NCBI GenBank assembly: GCA_963719525.1
Contig: CAVRCG010000004.1
Coordinates: forward strand, 2,170,001-2,234,000
From: Bernardetia sp963719525
GTDB lineage: Bacteria; Bacteroidota; Bacteroidia; Cytophagales; Bernardetiaceae
Direction: 5' to 3'
Length of the DNA: 64,000 nt
The notes beneath the pieces are model-generated. The model did not search any database. It was given only the letters and a program-made list of their open reading frames with translations, and was not told where the DNA came from. Of the stretch, positions 10,916 through 19,778 are shown one piece after another (position 1 is the stretch's first letter; each line of letters opens with the position of its first letter). A program made the translations under genes and the position numbers.

Positions 10916-11695
10916 ATGCAAAATTACCATATACTCTTAAAAACAATTTTAGAAGAAGGAACAGACAAATCTGATAGAACAGGAACAGGAACACGTTCTA
11001 TTTTTGGTTATCAAATGCGTTTCAATCTAAAAAAAGGTTTTCCATTATTGACTACTAAAAAAGTTCATTTCAAAAGTATCATTCACGAACTTATTTGGTT
11101 TTTGAAAGGTGATACAAACATAAAATACTTGAAAGAAAACGGTGTTTCGATTTGGGACGAATGGGCAGATGAAAATGGAAATCTAGGAAGAGTTTATGGC
11201 GCACAATGGAGAAATTTTGGTGGCATAGACCAAATAAATGAACTTCTAAATTCTCTAAAAAACAATCCCAATTCTCGTCGAATGATAGTTTCGGCTTGGA
11301 ATCCTGTCAATGTGCCGAATATGGCGTTGCCTCCTTGTCATACGCTTTGGCAATGTTATGTCGCTAACGGAAAATTATCTTTACAACTCTATCAACGTAG
11401 CGCAGATGTTTTTCTGGGTTTGCCATTTAATATTGCTTCCTATGCACTTCTGACACACATGTTGGCGCAAGTAAGTGGCTTAGAAGTAGGCGATTTGATT
11501 ATGACTTTGGGCGATGCACATTTGTATAACAATCATTTTGAGCAGGCAAATTTGCAGCTTACAAGAGAGGAAAAAGAACTTCCAACTCTAGAACTCAACA
11601 AAGAAATAAACTCTATTTTTGATTTTAACTATGAAGATATTGTAATTAAAAATTATAATCCACATCCTATTATTAAAGCTCCTATTGCTATTTAA
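10916..11695 (+). CDS. thyA: Thymidylate synthase (ThyA)
   Basis: 259 residues, normal for short-form ThyA. It converts dUMP to dTMP using methylene-tetrahydrofolate. Visible motifs: SDRTGTGT near the N terminus (phosphate-binding Arg), the IHELIWFLKGDTN segment, the catalytic Cys in ALPPCHTLWQCYV (about residue 142), the QRSADVFLGLPFNIASYA folate/dUMP segment, and LGDAHLYNNH. No folA follows in this window. Classical ThyA rather than ThyX. Confidence 0.97.
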   Translation: MQNYHILLKTILEEGTDKSDRTGTGTRSIFGYQMRFNLKKGFPLLTTKKVHFKSIIHELIWFLKGDTNIKYLKENGVSIWDEWADENGNLGRVYGAQWRNFGGIDQINELLNSLKNNPNSRRMIVSAWNPVNVPNMALPPCHTLWQCYVANGKLSLQLYQRSADVFLGLPFNIASYALLTHMLAQVSGLEVGDLIMTLGDAHLYNNHFEQANLQLTREEKELPTLELNKEINSIFDFNYEDIVIKNYNPHPIIKAPIAI

Positions 11696-11890
11696 ACTAT
11701 TTTTTGTTGTTTCTTAATTGTTTCTTAAATTAGGATAAACAAAAATTTCGCTAATTTACCATTTTATATCAATTTGGAATCACTTGATAAATCTACAAAA
11801 TTCATACGTAGCAATTTTATTTATCAAATTTTAGAACCAATTTTATTTTGAGAAAATCAAAATTAACATACAAAAAACACAAAAAACTAT

Positions 11891-14386
11891 ATGAAACTAA
11901 AAATTATATTCTTACTCTCATTATTTTTCGCACTACTTTTTACAACTACATTTTCTTTTGCTCAAATTACTCAAGACCAAGAAAATAATTCTCAAAAGGA
12001 TAGAAAAAAAGAAATGTTAAGCAGCATCGAAGAGATTATGCAAGGCGATAACTTTGTAGGACTTTTACCAGAAAATGGACGTTGGTCTTATGATGGAAAA
12101 GAAATCTATTTTTCTAAAAAATCATCGTTGCAGCCTTTACCAACGTGGTACAAACAAAGTATTTCGAATGGAAATCCAATAGGCGAGCCGTTGAAGATTG
12201 TAGAAAATGATTTTACATTAAATCCTAAAAATTATGTTTTTGGAGATGGTACAAGTGGTGATACAAATTTTGAAAATTATGATAAAGTCAGAACTTCAAA
12301 AGTAGTTTCGGTAGATGGCGATTTGTATCTTCAAGATATGCAAAATGGAGCTACAAAAAGACTTACAAATACGTTAGACAATGAAACTAATCCACATTTT
12401 ACAAGAAATGATAGTGCAATCGTTTATCAAAAAGGAAGTGATTTATTTTATTTTTGGCTACGAGGAGAACAAATTGGACAAACGCAGCAACTTACTTCTT
12501 TTGTTAGTTCAAGTGAAGAAAAGGAAAAGTCATTAAGTGATGCTGATAAATGGTTAAACAATCAACAAAACGATTTATTAGAAATAATTAGGATAAATAA
12601 AGCAGAAGATTCTATCAAAAATGTACAACCAAAACCTTATAGATTGACAGCAATTCCATTAAACGGAAAATATGTCTCTTCCGTTCAGATTAGTAACGAT
12701 GGACGTTTTGCAATTTATATTTTAGGAGAATATTCTTCAAAAGCTACTCAAGTTCCAAATTATATAACTGAGTTTGGTTACACCGAAAACTTACCTGCAC
12801 GCTCAAAGGTAGGCAATTCAACAGCTAACTTTTCGCTTCATATCTATGATAGATATAAAAATGCAAATGATGAAATTGATTTGTCTAGTTTGCCCAAAAT
12901 GATGGAAAACCCTACTTATTATTCAGAATACGGAAAAAAATTAAAAAGAGAAAAAGCGAGAAATGTTTGGATTCACGAAATAAAATGGTCTCCAAATGGA
13001 CAAAAAGGCGTTTTGATAGTTCGTGCAGACGACTCAAAAGACCGTTGGATTGTAGGAATGGATTTGACAAGCAAAGATGAAAAATTAAAACTAGTCGATT
13101 ATCAACACGACGATGCCTGGATTGGTGGAGAAGGAATTAGTAGCTGGCACGCTTCAACAGGAACATTAGGCTGGCAAGATGACGAAACAGTTTATTTTCA
13201 ATCTGAAAAAACAGGTTTTTCACATCTTTACACGTATAATTTTGAATCAAAAGAGCGCAATCAACTTACAAATGGAAATTTTGAAGTTACAGATGTTTGG
13301 TTTTCAAGAAAAAACAAAACAGGTAACAAAACATTTTATGTTCGTGCTAACAAAGAAAATTTTCACGAATATCATTTGTACAAACTTAATCCGAAAAAAG
13401 GTAACGAAAATAACTTAGAAAAAATAACTTCTAAAAAAGGAGTCTACGAAGACCTTGTTTTATCACCTGATGAGAAATACTGGATTGCTCGTTATTCCTA
13501 CTCAAATAAGCCTTGGGAATTAGTTGTTTTTGAAAACAGAGCAAATTCTGTGCAAAGAGAAATTACAAATTCAGTTTCGGAAGAATTTAAAAAACGTTCT
13601 TGGTACGAACCCAAAATTATCACTTTCAAAACTCCTGATGGTGCAGAAGTGCCTGCTAGAATTTATGAACCTGATGCAAATGTAAAAAATAAAGCTGCAA
13701 TTATGTTTGTTCATGGAGCTGGATATTTGCAAAATGTTCATTATGGTTGGAGTTCATATTATAGAGAATATATGTTTCACAATCTTTTGAGAGAACAAGG
13801 TTATACCATAATTGACATTGATTATCGTGGAAGTCAGGGCTACGGAAGAGACTGGAGAACAGCAATTTATAGGCACATGGGAAATAAAGAACTTATTGAT
13901 TATGTAGCTGGCGCAGATTTGCTAGTCAAAAATTATGGAATTGATAAAGATAGAATAGGAATTTATGGTGGTTCGTATGGTGGATTTATGACTATGATGG
14001 CACTATTCAAAGAACCAAAAGTTTTCCGTTCTGGTGCTGCTCTTCGTTCGGTTACAGATTGGGCGCACTACAATCATCCTTACACGGCTAATATTTTGAA
14101 TACACCTTTGGAAGATAGTTTGGCTTATGTTCGTTCATCACCAATTTATTTTGCCGATGGTTTGGAGGGTAATTTATTGATTTGTCATGGAATGCTTGAT
14201 ACAAATGTTCAATTTCAAGATGTCGTTCGTTTGGCGCAGCGTTTAATAGAACTCAAAAAAGAAAACTGGGAACTTGCTGTCTATCCTGTTGAAGGACACG
14301 GTTTTGTCTATCCAAGCAGTTGGGCAGATGAATACAAACGAATTTATCAACTTTTTGATAGAACAATAGGACAGGTTGAAGAGTAA
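11891..14386 (+). CDS. Exported S9 family (prolyl oligopeptidase/DPP-IV type) peptidase
   Basis: 831 residues with an N-terminal signal peptide (KLKIIFLLSLFFALLFTTTFSFAQ). Residues ~50-560 make a beta-propeller-like region with WSPNG and LSPDEKYW blade motifs. The C-terminal alpha/beta-hydrolase carries the catalytic triad: Ser in GGSYGGF (about 701), Asp in HGMLDTNV and His in VEGHGF. The oxyanion-side HGAGY motif is also present. It likely removes dipeptides or cleaves peptides in the periplasm. Long A/T-rich upstream spacing suggests its own promoter; a stem-loop follows at 14442. Confidence 0.92.
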   Translation: MKLKIIFLLSLFFALLFTTTFSFAQITQDQENNSQKDRKKEMLSSIEEIMQGDNFVGLLPENGRWSYDGKEIYFSKKSSLQPLPTWYKQSISNGNPIGEPLKIVENDFTLNPKNYVFGDGTSGDTNFENYDKVRTSKVVSVDGDLYLQDMQNGATKRLTNTLDNETNPHFTRNDSAIVYQKGSDLFYFWLRGEQIGQTQQLTSFVSSSEEKEKSLSDADKWLNNQQNDLLEIIRINKAEDSIKNVQPKPYRLTAIPLNGKYVSSVQISNDGRFAIYILGEYSSKATQVPNYITEFGYTENLPARSKVGNSTANFSLHIYDRYKNANDEIDLSSLPKMMENPTYYSEYGKKLKREKARNVWIHEIKWSPNGQKGVLIVRADDSKDRWIVGMDLTSKDEKLKLVDYQHDDAWIGGEGISSWHASTGTLGWQDDETVYFQSEKTGFSHLYTYNFESKERNQLTNGNFEVTDVWFSRKNKTGNKTFYVRANKENFHEYHLYKLNPKKGNENNLEKITSKKGVYEDLVLSPDEKYWIARYSYSNKPWELVVFENRANSVQREITNSVSEEFKKRSWYEPKIITFKTPDGAEVPARIYEPDANVKNKAAIMFVHGAGYLQNVHYGWSSYYREYMFHNLLREQGYTIIDIDYRGSQGYGRDWRTAIYRHMGNKELIDYVAGADLLVKNYGIDKDRIGIYGGSYGGFMTMMALFKEPKVFRSGAALRSVTDWAHYNHPYTANILNTPLEDSLAYVRSSPIYFADGLEGNLLICHGMLDTNVQFQDVVRLAQRLIELKKENWELAVYPVEGHGFVYPSSWADEYKRIYQLFDRTIGQVEE

Positions 14387-14441
14387 TTGAAAGGCAGTTA
14401 CAAATTAAAAATGGCTCTTTATGAATTCGGTTGCAACTTGC

Positions 14442-14483
14442 ATTTTTGATAGGTTTGTACTGCAAGTCTGACCTATCAAAAAT
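14442..14483. terminator. Stem-loop downstream of the S9 peptidase gene
   Basis: ATTTTTGATAGGT (14442-14454) pairs with ACCTATCAAAAAT (14471-14483), 13 perfect base pairs with a 16-base loop. It lies 55 bases after the stop codon, so it probably ends that transcript, although the T tract is short. Confidence 0.5.
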
Positions 14484-14560
14484 AGGTTATGTAGTAATAA
14501 TACGAGTAACATTTTGCGATTTCTGCACATAAACTTGTTTTCGACAAAATAATAGTTTGC

Positions 14561-14756
14561 TTTTTCCATAAAATAGGGGTTTGAAAACCTTATTTTATGG
14601 AAAAAAGACGATTACACAGAACAAAATTTGGAAGTAATCTTTCTATTTTAAAATGTCACTTATATTGGTAGTAAAATTATGTTTCACATTAAAAATTCAA
14701 TTTGATAAATCAAACGGCTACATTTATAATGACATAGAGGCTTGATTCATCAAGCC
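14561..14756. repeat. Two hairpins in the 530-base gap before the MBL gene
   Basis: TTTTTCCATAAAATA (14561-14575) pairs with the complementary arm ending near 14606, giving a ~15-bp stem with A and T flanks (bidirectional terminator-like). A second hairpin, GGCTTGA-TTCA-TCAAGCC, lies at 14739-14756. I see no gene in 14387-14916 besides these structures. Confidence 0.45.
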
Positions 14757-14916
14757 GAAAAACTACACCACTACACCACCGAAAAATAAGACTGTTTTAC
14801 ATTCTACGCAATTTATTACTCATTAAATCTGTCAATAATCGTTATAACGTTTACTACATTCTGCAAAATTATGTCGCAATTTGACTTATAAGATTAGAAA
14901 AAATAATATAAAATAA

Positions 14917-15693
14917 ATGAAAGTAACTTTTTTAGGAACAGGAACATCACAGGGTGTTCCTGTAATTGCATGTGAGTGCGAAGTATGTAAATCGTTGGAT
15001 TATAGAGATAGCCGTTTGCGTGTTTCTATTCATATAGAAATGGAAAACAAAGAAAAAGAACAAAAAAGTATTATTATAGATACAGGAGCAGATTTTCGTC
15101 AGCAATGTTTGCGAGAAAGAATAAAAAAACTAGATGCCGTTCTTTACACGCATCAACATAAAGACCATACGGCAGGAATGGATGAGGTACGATCGTTTAA
15201 TTTTTTGCAGAAAAAGGATATGCCAATTTATGCAAGAAAAGCCGTCTTAGAACAGCTAAAACAAGAATTTGCTTATATTTTTGCAGAAGACAAATATCCT
15301 GGAATTCCACGAATAGAAACTCATGTTATAGAAAACAAGCCTTTCGAAGTGCAGGGAATAGATATTATTCCTATTGAAGTTTTGCATTACAAATTACCTG
15401 TTTTTGGATTCCGAATTAAGGATTTTACCTATATTACCGATGTCAATTTTATTTCAGAACAAGAATTAGAAAAAATAAAAGGAACAAAAATAGTAGTTCT
15501 GGGAGCATTACAGAAAGAAAAGCATATTTCGCATTTTACCTTGGATGAAGCTGTTGAAGTAATAAAAAAACTCAATCCAGAAAAAGCCTATCTTACCCAT
15601 ATTAGTCATAGAATGGGGCTTCACAAACAGGTTTCGGAAGAATTACCCCAGAACATTGAACTGGCTTACGATGGATTGGAGATTAAATTATAA
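14917..15693 (+). CDS. MBL-fold metallo-hydrolase, PhnP-like
   Basis: 258 residues. The start MKVTFLGTGTSQGVP is the typical beginning of the PhnP/RNase Z-like metallo-beta-lactamase group. The metal site appears as THQHKDHTAG (HxHxDH, about residues 78-83), an Asp in YITDVNFI and a His in THISHRMG. Cys pairs in CECEVC near the N terminus are common in this group. Members hydrolyse cyclic phosphate esters or act on nucleotide-like substrates; the exact substrate is not assigned. No operon partner on the same strand. Confidence 0.87.
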   Translation: MKVTFLGTGTSQGVPVIACECEVCKSLDYRDSRLRVSIHIEMENKEKEQKSIIIDTGADFRQQCLRERIKKLDAVLYTHQHKDHTAGMDEVRSFNFLQKKDMPIYARKAVLEQLKQEFAYIFAEDKYPGIPRIETHVIENKPFEVQGIDIIPIEVLHYKLPVFGFRIKDFTYITDVNFISEQELEKIKGTKIVVLGALQKEKHISHFTLDEAVEVIKKLNPEKAYLTHISHRMGLHKQVSEELPQNIELAYDGLEIKL

Positions 15694-15716
15694 ATAAAAA
15701 TCGATGACTTGTATAC

Positions 15717-15802
15717 TAAACGTTATCACGGTTATCTACAGGTCTACTAATCAATTAGCTATGGAAAAATCAACATTACTAAATTAACCATGATAACGTT
15801 TA
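15717..15802. repeat. 86-bp inverted-repeat structure
   Basis: TAAACGTTATCACGGTTA and the inverted arm TTAACCATGATAACGTTTA (15784-15802) match at 17 of 19 positions across a ~49-base spacer. It occupies the gap after the MBL gene; I see nothing else in 15694-16009. Confidence 0.4.
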
Positions 15803-16009
15803 ACAAAAAAAAGATATAAAATTTATATTTTCTTGTTGAAATCAAACTGACCTTAAGAATTGCTAAATCAAATTATTGTGCTTGAGTTTGTAGAATTATT
15901 TAAAGTTTTTTTAAAAACTTAAGTGTATCTATTTTACTTTTCCAAACTCAAATTTTATATCAGATTTTATAATCTATTTGGGTAGAGACTAACAAGTTCG
16001 TACTGCGTT

Positions 16010-16873
16010 TTACCTACATACTTTATTTATTAATGCTTCGGCTTCTAAACAACCTCCATTTATGGCTGAACGGAGGTGCATGCAAATATCTGTATTAGCT
16101 TTATTTTTATTTATTTCTAGCGCAATTTGAGCCAAACGATAATGTCCTTTTCCAAATTTTTCATCCAAACGAACGCATTTTTCCAAATCTATAACAGCAT
16201 CTTTTAGTTCATGAAGTAGATAATGTGCTTCTGCACGATTATAATATGCCATTTTTTCAGAAGAGTTTAGTAGTACAGCTTTGTCCAAATCTTTTATAGA
16301 TTCTCCTCCTTTGTTTAGAGTAAGAAAAAGTTGCCCTCTTTCTAAATACATTTCCGAAACATTCTCATTTAATTTTATTGCTTTATCATAATCTTCTACA
16401 GCAGCTTCATATTCTTTAAGCACTTTTTTGGCTTTTGCACGATTATAAAAATAACGATAATCCTTTTTATGTAATTTAATAGCTTTATCTAAGTCTTCTT
16501 TTGCTTTTTCAAATCTATCTAATTCTAAATACGCAGCACCACGCAAACTATAGGCTTCATGACTACTAGAATTTTTCTTTATTGCTTTATTTAAAATCGG
16601 TAATGCTTCTTCAAATTTCCCTTCTAGCATCAACTGACGAGCATTTTCTGTATATTTTTTGACGGAAGGTTTGCAAGAAGACGCAGTAAATAAAAACCCA
16701 CTAAAAATAGTAAGGAAATAAATCATTCTAATTAAGGAATGAGTAAAACTCTTGTTCTTTTTGACTATACTTTTATGTTTGTCTGAAACCTCACTCTCAT
16801 CAGAATTTGTAGGTTCTGATTGATTAATTGGCTTATTATCTGACCGATTACTGGATTTTGTGCTTGCGTTCAT
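16010..16873 (-). CDS. Tetratricopeptide-repeat protein, probable lipoprotein
   Basis: 287 residues in the long form. A polar 40-residue N terminus is followed by a hydrophobic stretch (MIYFLTIFSGFLFTASSC) that ends in a plausible lipobox Cys; an internal ATG at 16726 (residue 50) would start just before it and may be the true start. About five TPR units follow from residue ~75 (EEALPILNKAIKKNSSSHEAYSLRGAAYLELDRF and similar), each with the usual small-residue positions. Such proteins scaffold complexes in the envelope. No binding partner can be named. Single gene, with a long non-coding stretch upstream. Confidence 0.8.
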   Translation of the reverse strand: MNASTKSSNRSDNKPINQSEPTNSDESEVSDKHKSIVKKNKSFTHSLIRMIYFLTIFSGFLFTASSCKPSVKKYTENARQLMLEGKFEEALPILNKAIKKNSSSHEAYSLRGAAYLELDRFEKAKEDLDKAIKLHKKDYRYFYNRAKAKKVLKEYEAAVEDYDKAIKLNENVSEMYLERGQLFLTLNKGGESIKDLDKAVLLNSSEKMAYYNRAEAHYLLHELKDAVIDLEKCVRLDEKFGKGHYRLAQIALEINKNKANTDICMHLRSAINGGCLEAEALINKVCR

Positions 16874-17059
16874 TAGTAAAAAAACAATTAGAATAGTTTG
16901 GAGATAGGATTGTATTTATTTCTACTCTAAACAATGCAAAAAAGTTGCCTTTTTAAATTTTAGTTGACAATATTTCGTGTTATATCTACGAAATAATAGC
17001 GTTTGTATAAAAATTACGCAGTTTTATCATTTACTTTCAAGACTTAATTAAAATATTTT

Positions 17060-17161
17060 GTGTCGTATCTAGGTGTAGGATATGGATTCGATTGGGATGC
17101 TGAAGCAGGTTCGATTTATCCTGCTGCTGATGTTCGTTTTGCTTATAAACTTTGGAACTAG
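17060..17161 (+). pseudogene. C-terminal remnant of an outer-membrane beta-barrel-like protein
   Basis: In one frame the bases read VSYLGVGYGFDWDAE...YPAADVRFAYKLWN and then TAG. The alternating hydrophobic/aromatic pattern and terminal aromatic segment look like the last strands of a beta-barrel. No start codon or upstream coding sequence is present, so this is a fragment left by deletion or rearrangement. Family not identified. Confidence 0.45.
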
Positions 17162-17229
17162 GTAGCAGACAGTTTCTAACTGTCTGTAAAACACTATTTT
17201 CATAGTACTGTTTTTCTGACACTTGGAAA

Positions 17230-17379
17230 GGGCGTTGTTGCAACGGTCAGTTTGCTTTAAACGCACTTTTTTGATTTTTTAGTCAAAAAAATGACTGTTC
17301 TTGAGCTAAAACGACTTATAAAACGCTAGTTTTTTTCAAAAAGTGCGTTTCCAGCGTTTCAGTCAATGCAACAACGCCC
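17230..17379. mobile_element. 150-bp MITE with terminal inverted repeats and target duplication
   Basis: Ends are the perfect inverted repeats GGGCGTTGTTGCA and TGCAACAACGCCC; similarity continues inward imperfectly (for example AAACGCACTTTTT facing AAAAAGTGCGTTT). The element is flanked by the direct repeat TTGGAAA (17223-17229 and 17380-17386). Removing the element and one copy regenerates the palindrome CTGACACTTGGAAAGTGTCAG, so the insertion split a pre-existing hairpin. There is no transposase; the TIR style resembles IS5-type elements, which would have to move it in trans (inference). Confidence 0.75.
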
Positions 17380-17404
17380 TTGGAAAGTGTCAGCTACTTA
17401 ATAC

Positions 17405-17467
17405 AAAAAAATGAGATACATTTCTATAAAAGAAGTGTATCTCATTTTTAATATATCAAAAACTAGG
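17405..17467 (-). terminator. Terminator of the SpoIIE-type gene; copy A of a 63-base direct repeat
   Basis: AAAAATGAGATACA pairs with TGTATCTCATTTTT (17406-17449 region), with T tracts on both sides. A nearly identical 63-65-base sequence lies at 19671-19735, differing mainly at one side of the stem. Confidence 0.75.
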
Positions 17468-17505
17468 TTCGTTTAAGAGTTTAATAGTAAGAAGAAGTAA
17501 AATAA

Positions 17506-19557
17506 TTAATACTCCACAACAAATATAGAAATATCATCAATCTGAGATTCTTCGCCTTCTTGCATCCAATCAGTTATTGTTTCTTGTAAAAATTCCTTTT
17601 GTTCTTTCATTGGTCTATTATGAATTTCAAAGAACGTTTTTTCTAATCGTTTAGAGCCAAACTTTTTATTCTTCTTTCCTCCAAATTGATCTTGATAACC
17701 ATCTGTTGTTTGATAAATATAAGTAGTATCTGTAGGAATAATAGTATGCGTATTGAACACCTTTTCCTTTTGATTGCGCCATCCTCCAATGCTGTGTTTA
17801 TCTCCTTTTATTCTTCTGATTTCGTTGTTTTCAACAATATAAACTGAATTCATTGCTCCTGCTAATTCTATTTTACGCTCATTTTTGTAAAAGCAAACCA
17901 CACTCATATCCATTCCATCTTGACTTTGATTTTCTGATTGGTTCAATGAATATCTAACCAGTCTATCTACTTCAATTAGTATCTCACTTGGATTAGTAAT
18001 ACCCCTTGCATTGATAATTTCTTCTAAGATATTGATTCCTATAACCGACATAAATGCTCCTGGTACGCCATGTCCTGTACAATCTGCCTGTATAGCAATT
18101 ACTTTATCTCCCAAATCTGAAAACCAATAAAAATCTCCTGAAACAATATCTCTTGGCATATACAATACAAAATAATCTTTCAAAGATTCAGACATACGAT
18201 AATCAAAAGGTAAGAGAGCCTCTTGAATACGTTTTGCATAATTTATACTTGCTGTTACACCATCGTGCATGTGTGTAATCTCATCGTTTTGAGTAGTAAT
18301 AACCTGAACAGAGGTTTCCAATTCTTCTACTGTTTCTCTAAGTTTTAGAGTACGTTCTTCTACTTTTTGTGCTAACTCTTCTTTTTGCTCCTTAATTAAA
18401 TCTTGATTGATTTTGAGTTGCTTTACTTCACTTGCTTGAGCCATTGCCTTTTCTTTTCTATACTGATTGATACGCATAGCAAGAGCAATAGAAAATAAAA
18501 TAAGCTCAGCAGCCGAACCGATGAAAATAGAGTTTTGAGTAATAAAATTAGAAGGCAAAACTCCATTGATATGTAGTATTAATAATACAATACCAGTTAG
18601 ATAACCAGTCCAAGCAATAATATAGATAAATGCTTGCTTTTGTTTTTCAAAAATAAGAACATAAAATCCTAATGCAATTAGATAAACACTAGCTACCAAA
18701 CTCATTATTTGAGATAAGGTATTTAAGACAGTGCTATCTATAAACAAATCAAGACTAGCTAGTATTATACACAGTAATGCAAGAATTTTGAGAACCCAAT
18801 AATTTTTGATGCTATGTTCCTTTACCTTTAAATACTGAGAGCAAAATTCTGTAATAAAAAAAAGACCTACAGAGAGTACAAATACCAAATAAGAATTTAG
18901 ACTAGGAGTATTCGGATACAAAAATGTCTGAGCAAAGCCAGTCAGCATAGCATAAAATATTCCTACAAAAACAATATAACCTAAGTAATAGATATAAGCT
19001 TTATCTTTTACATTAAATGCTAGAATAAAATTATACATAAAGAGGGCAAACAAAATCCCAAAGTACATTCCGAAGAAGAAATTAGAAGTAGTTTCTTTTT
19101 TATCAATCTCTTTTTTATCAGCTAAATGTATAGGAAGCTCTAAAGGAAATTTACTACTAAATCGTATATAAAGTAACTCACTATCAATAACATCAAACAA
19201 AAACATTCGATTATTATACTCACGACTTTCATAAGGTAGATGTGAACCATAACGTTTTTCCTCAAAACTGTTTTCTATGTTACGATATACATCAAGTGTA
19301 TCAATTAAAGGATTAGCAATTTCTAAAACTTTATTCTTAGTAGATGTAGGTACTTGTATGCGAACCCAAATAGCATTATTTGTATTAGCAAAATTGAGCA
19401 GATTATTTTGAGATTCTATAAACTGCACTTTATCTATTTCTTCAATAGTATATTGATGTAAAGAATCTACAAAATAAGATATTTTTAGTCCTTGAGCTTG
19501 GGAAGCAAAAGTAAATGCTATAAAAAATAAGAACAGAAGGAGTATTTTTTTGAACAT
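17506..19557 (-). CDS. 7TMR-DISM sensor with SpoIIE/PP2C-type phosphatase output
   Basis: 683 residues. A signal peptide (KKILLLFLFFIAFTFASQAQ) is followed by a periplasmic 7TMR-DISMED2-like sensor (about 30-160), seven hydrophobic segments (about 165-365), a coiled coil (KEQKEELAQKVEERTLKLRE), and a cytoplasmic SpoIIE-like PP2C domain (about 440-683). The latter has RDIVSGDFYWF, ADCTGHGVPGAFMS and TTDGYQDQFGG, giving the Asp residues that bind metal. The family dephosphorylates anti-sigma-factor antagonists; no partner gene is adjacent. It lies directly downstream of rpsC on the same strand but is separated from it by a terminator (copy B). Confidence 0.9.
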   Translation of the reverse strand: MFKKILLLFLFFIAFTFASQAQGLKISYFVDSLHQYTIEEIDKVQFIESQNNLLNFANTNNAIWVRIQVPTSTKNKVLEIANPLIDTLDVYRNIENSFEEKRYGSHLPYESREYNNRMFLFDVIDSELLYIRFSSKFPLELPIHLADKKEIDKKETTSNFFFGMYFGILFALFMYNFILAFNVKDKAYIYYLGYIVFVGIFYAMLTGFAQTFLYPNTPSLNSYLVFVLSVGLFFITEFCSQYLKVKEHSIKNYWVLKILALLCIILASLDLFIDSTVLNTLSQIMSLVASVYLIALGFYVLIFEKQKQAFIYIIAWTGYLTGIVLLILHINGVLPSNFITQNSIFIGSAAELILFSIALAMRINQYRKEKAMAQASEVKQLKINQDLIKEQKEELAQKVEERTLKLRETVEELETSVQVITTQNDEITHMHDGVTASINYAKRIQEALLPFDYRMSESLKDYFVLYMPRDIVSGDFYWFSDLGDKVIAIQADCTGHGVPGAFMSVIGINILEEIINARGITNPSEILIEVDRLVRYSLNQSENQSQDGMDMSVVCFYKNERKIELAGAMNSVYIVENNEIRRIKGDKHSIGGWRNQKEKVFNTHTIIPTDTTYIYQTTDGYQDQFGGKKNKKFGSKRLEKTFFEIHNRPMKEQKEFLQETITDWMQEGEESQIDDISIFVVEY

Positions 19558-19670
19558 TTTTTTTTTATAATGAATGAGATTAAAGAATGTAAAAAGAGAA
19601 GAATGCTTAAAACAATTTTACCTGCTTTAATTATTATTTTCCTTAAACATACAAAAAAAAAGCAAAAACA

Positions 19671-19735
19671 AAAAAAATGAGATACATTTCTATAAAAGAA
19701 ATACATCTCATTTTTAATATATCAAAAACTAGGTT
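19671..19735 (-). terminator. Terminator after rpsC; copy B of the 63-base direct repeat
   Basis: AAAAATGAGAT and ATCTCATTTTT form the outer stem, with ATTTC/GAAAT able to pair inside. In minus orientation the hairpin is followed by seven T. It is almost identical to 17405-17467, including the flank AATATATCAAAAACTAGGTT. Confidence 0.75.
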
Positions 19736-19778
19736 GATTTAGTTTAAGAAAAAAACAAATTTAGTTTTAAAGCTAAAA

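Noticed and set aside
17037..17266. Two short minus-strand frames near the MITE
   Set aside because: They cross the element end and the barrel remnant and show no protein-like pattern.
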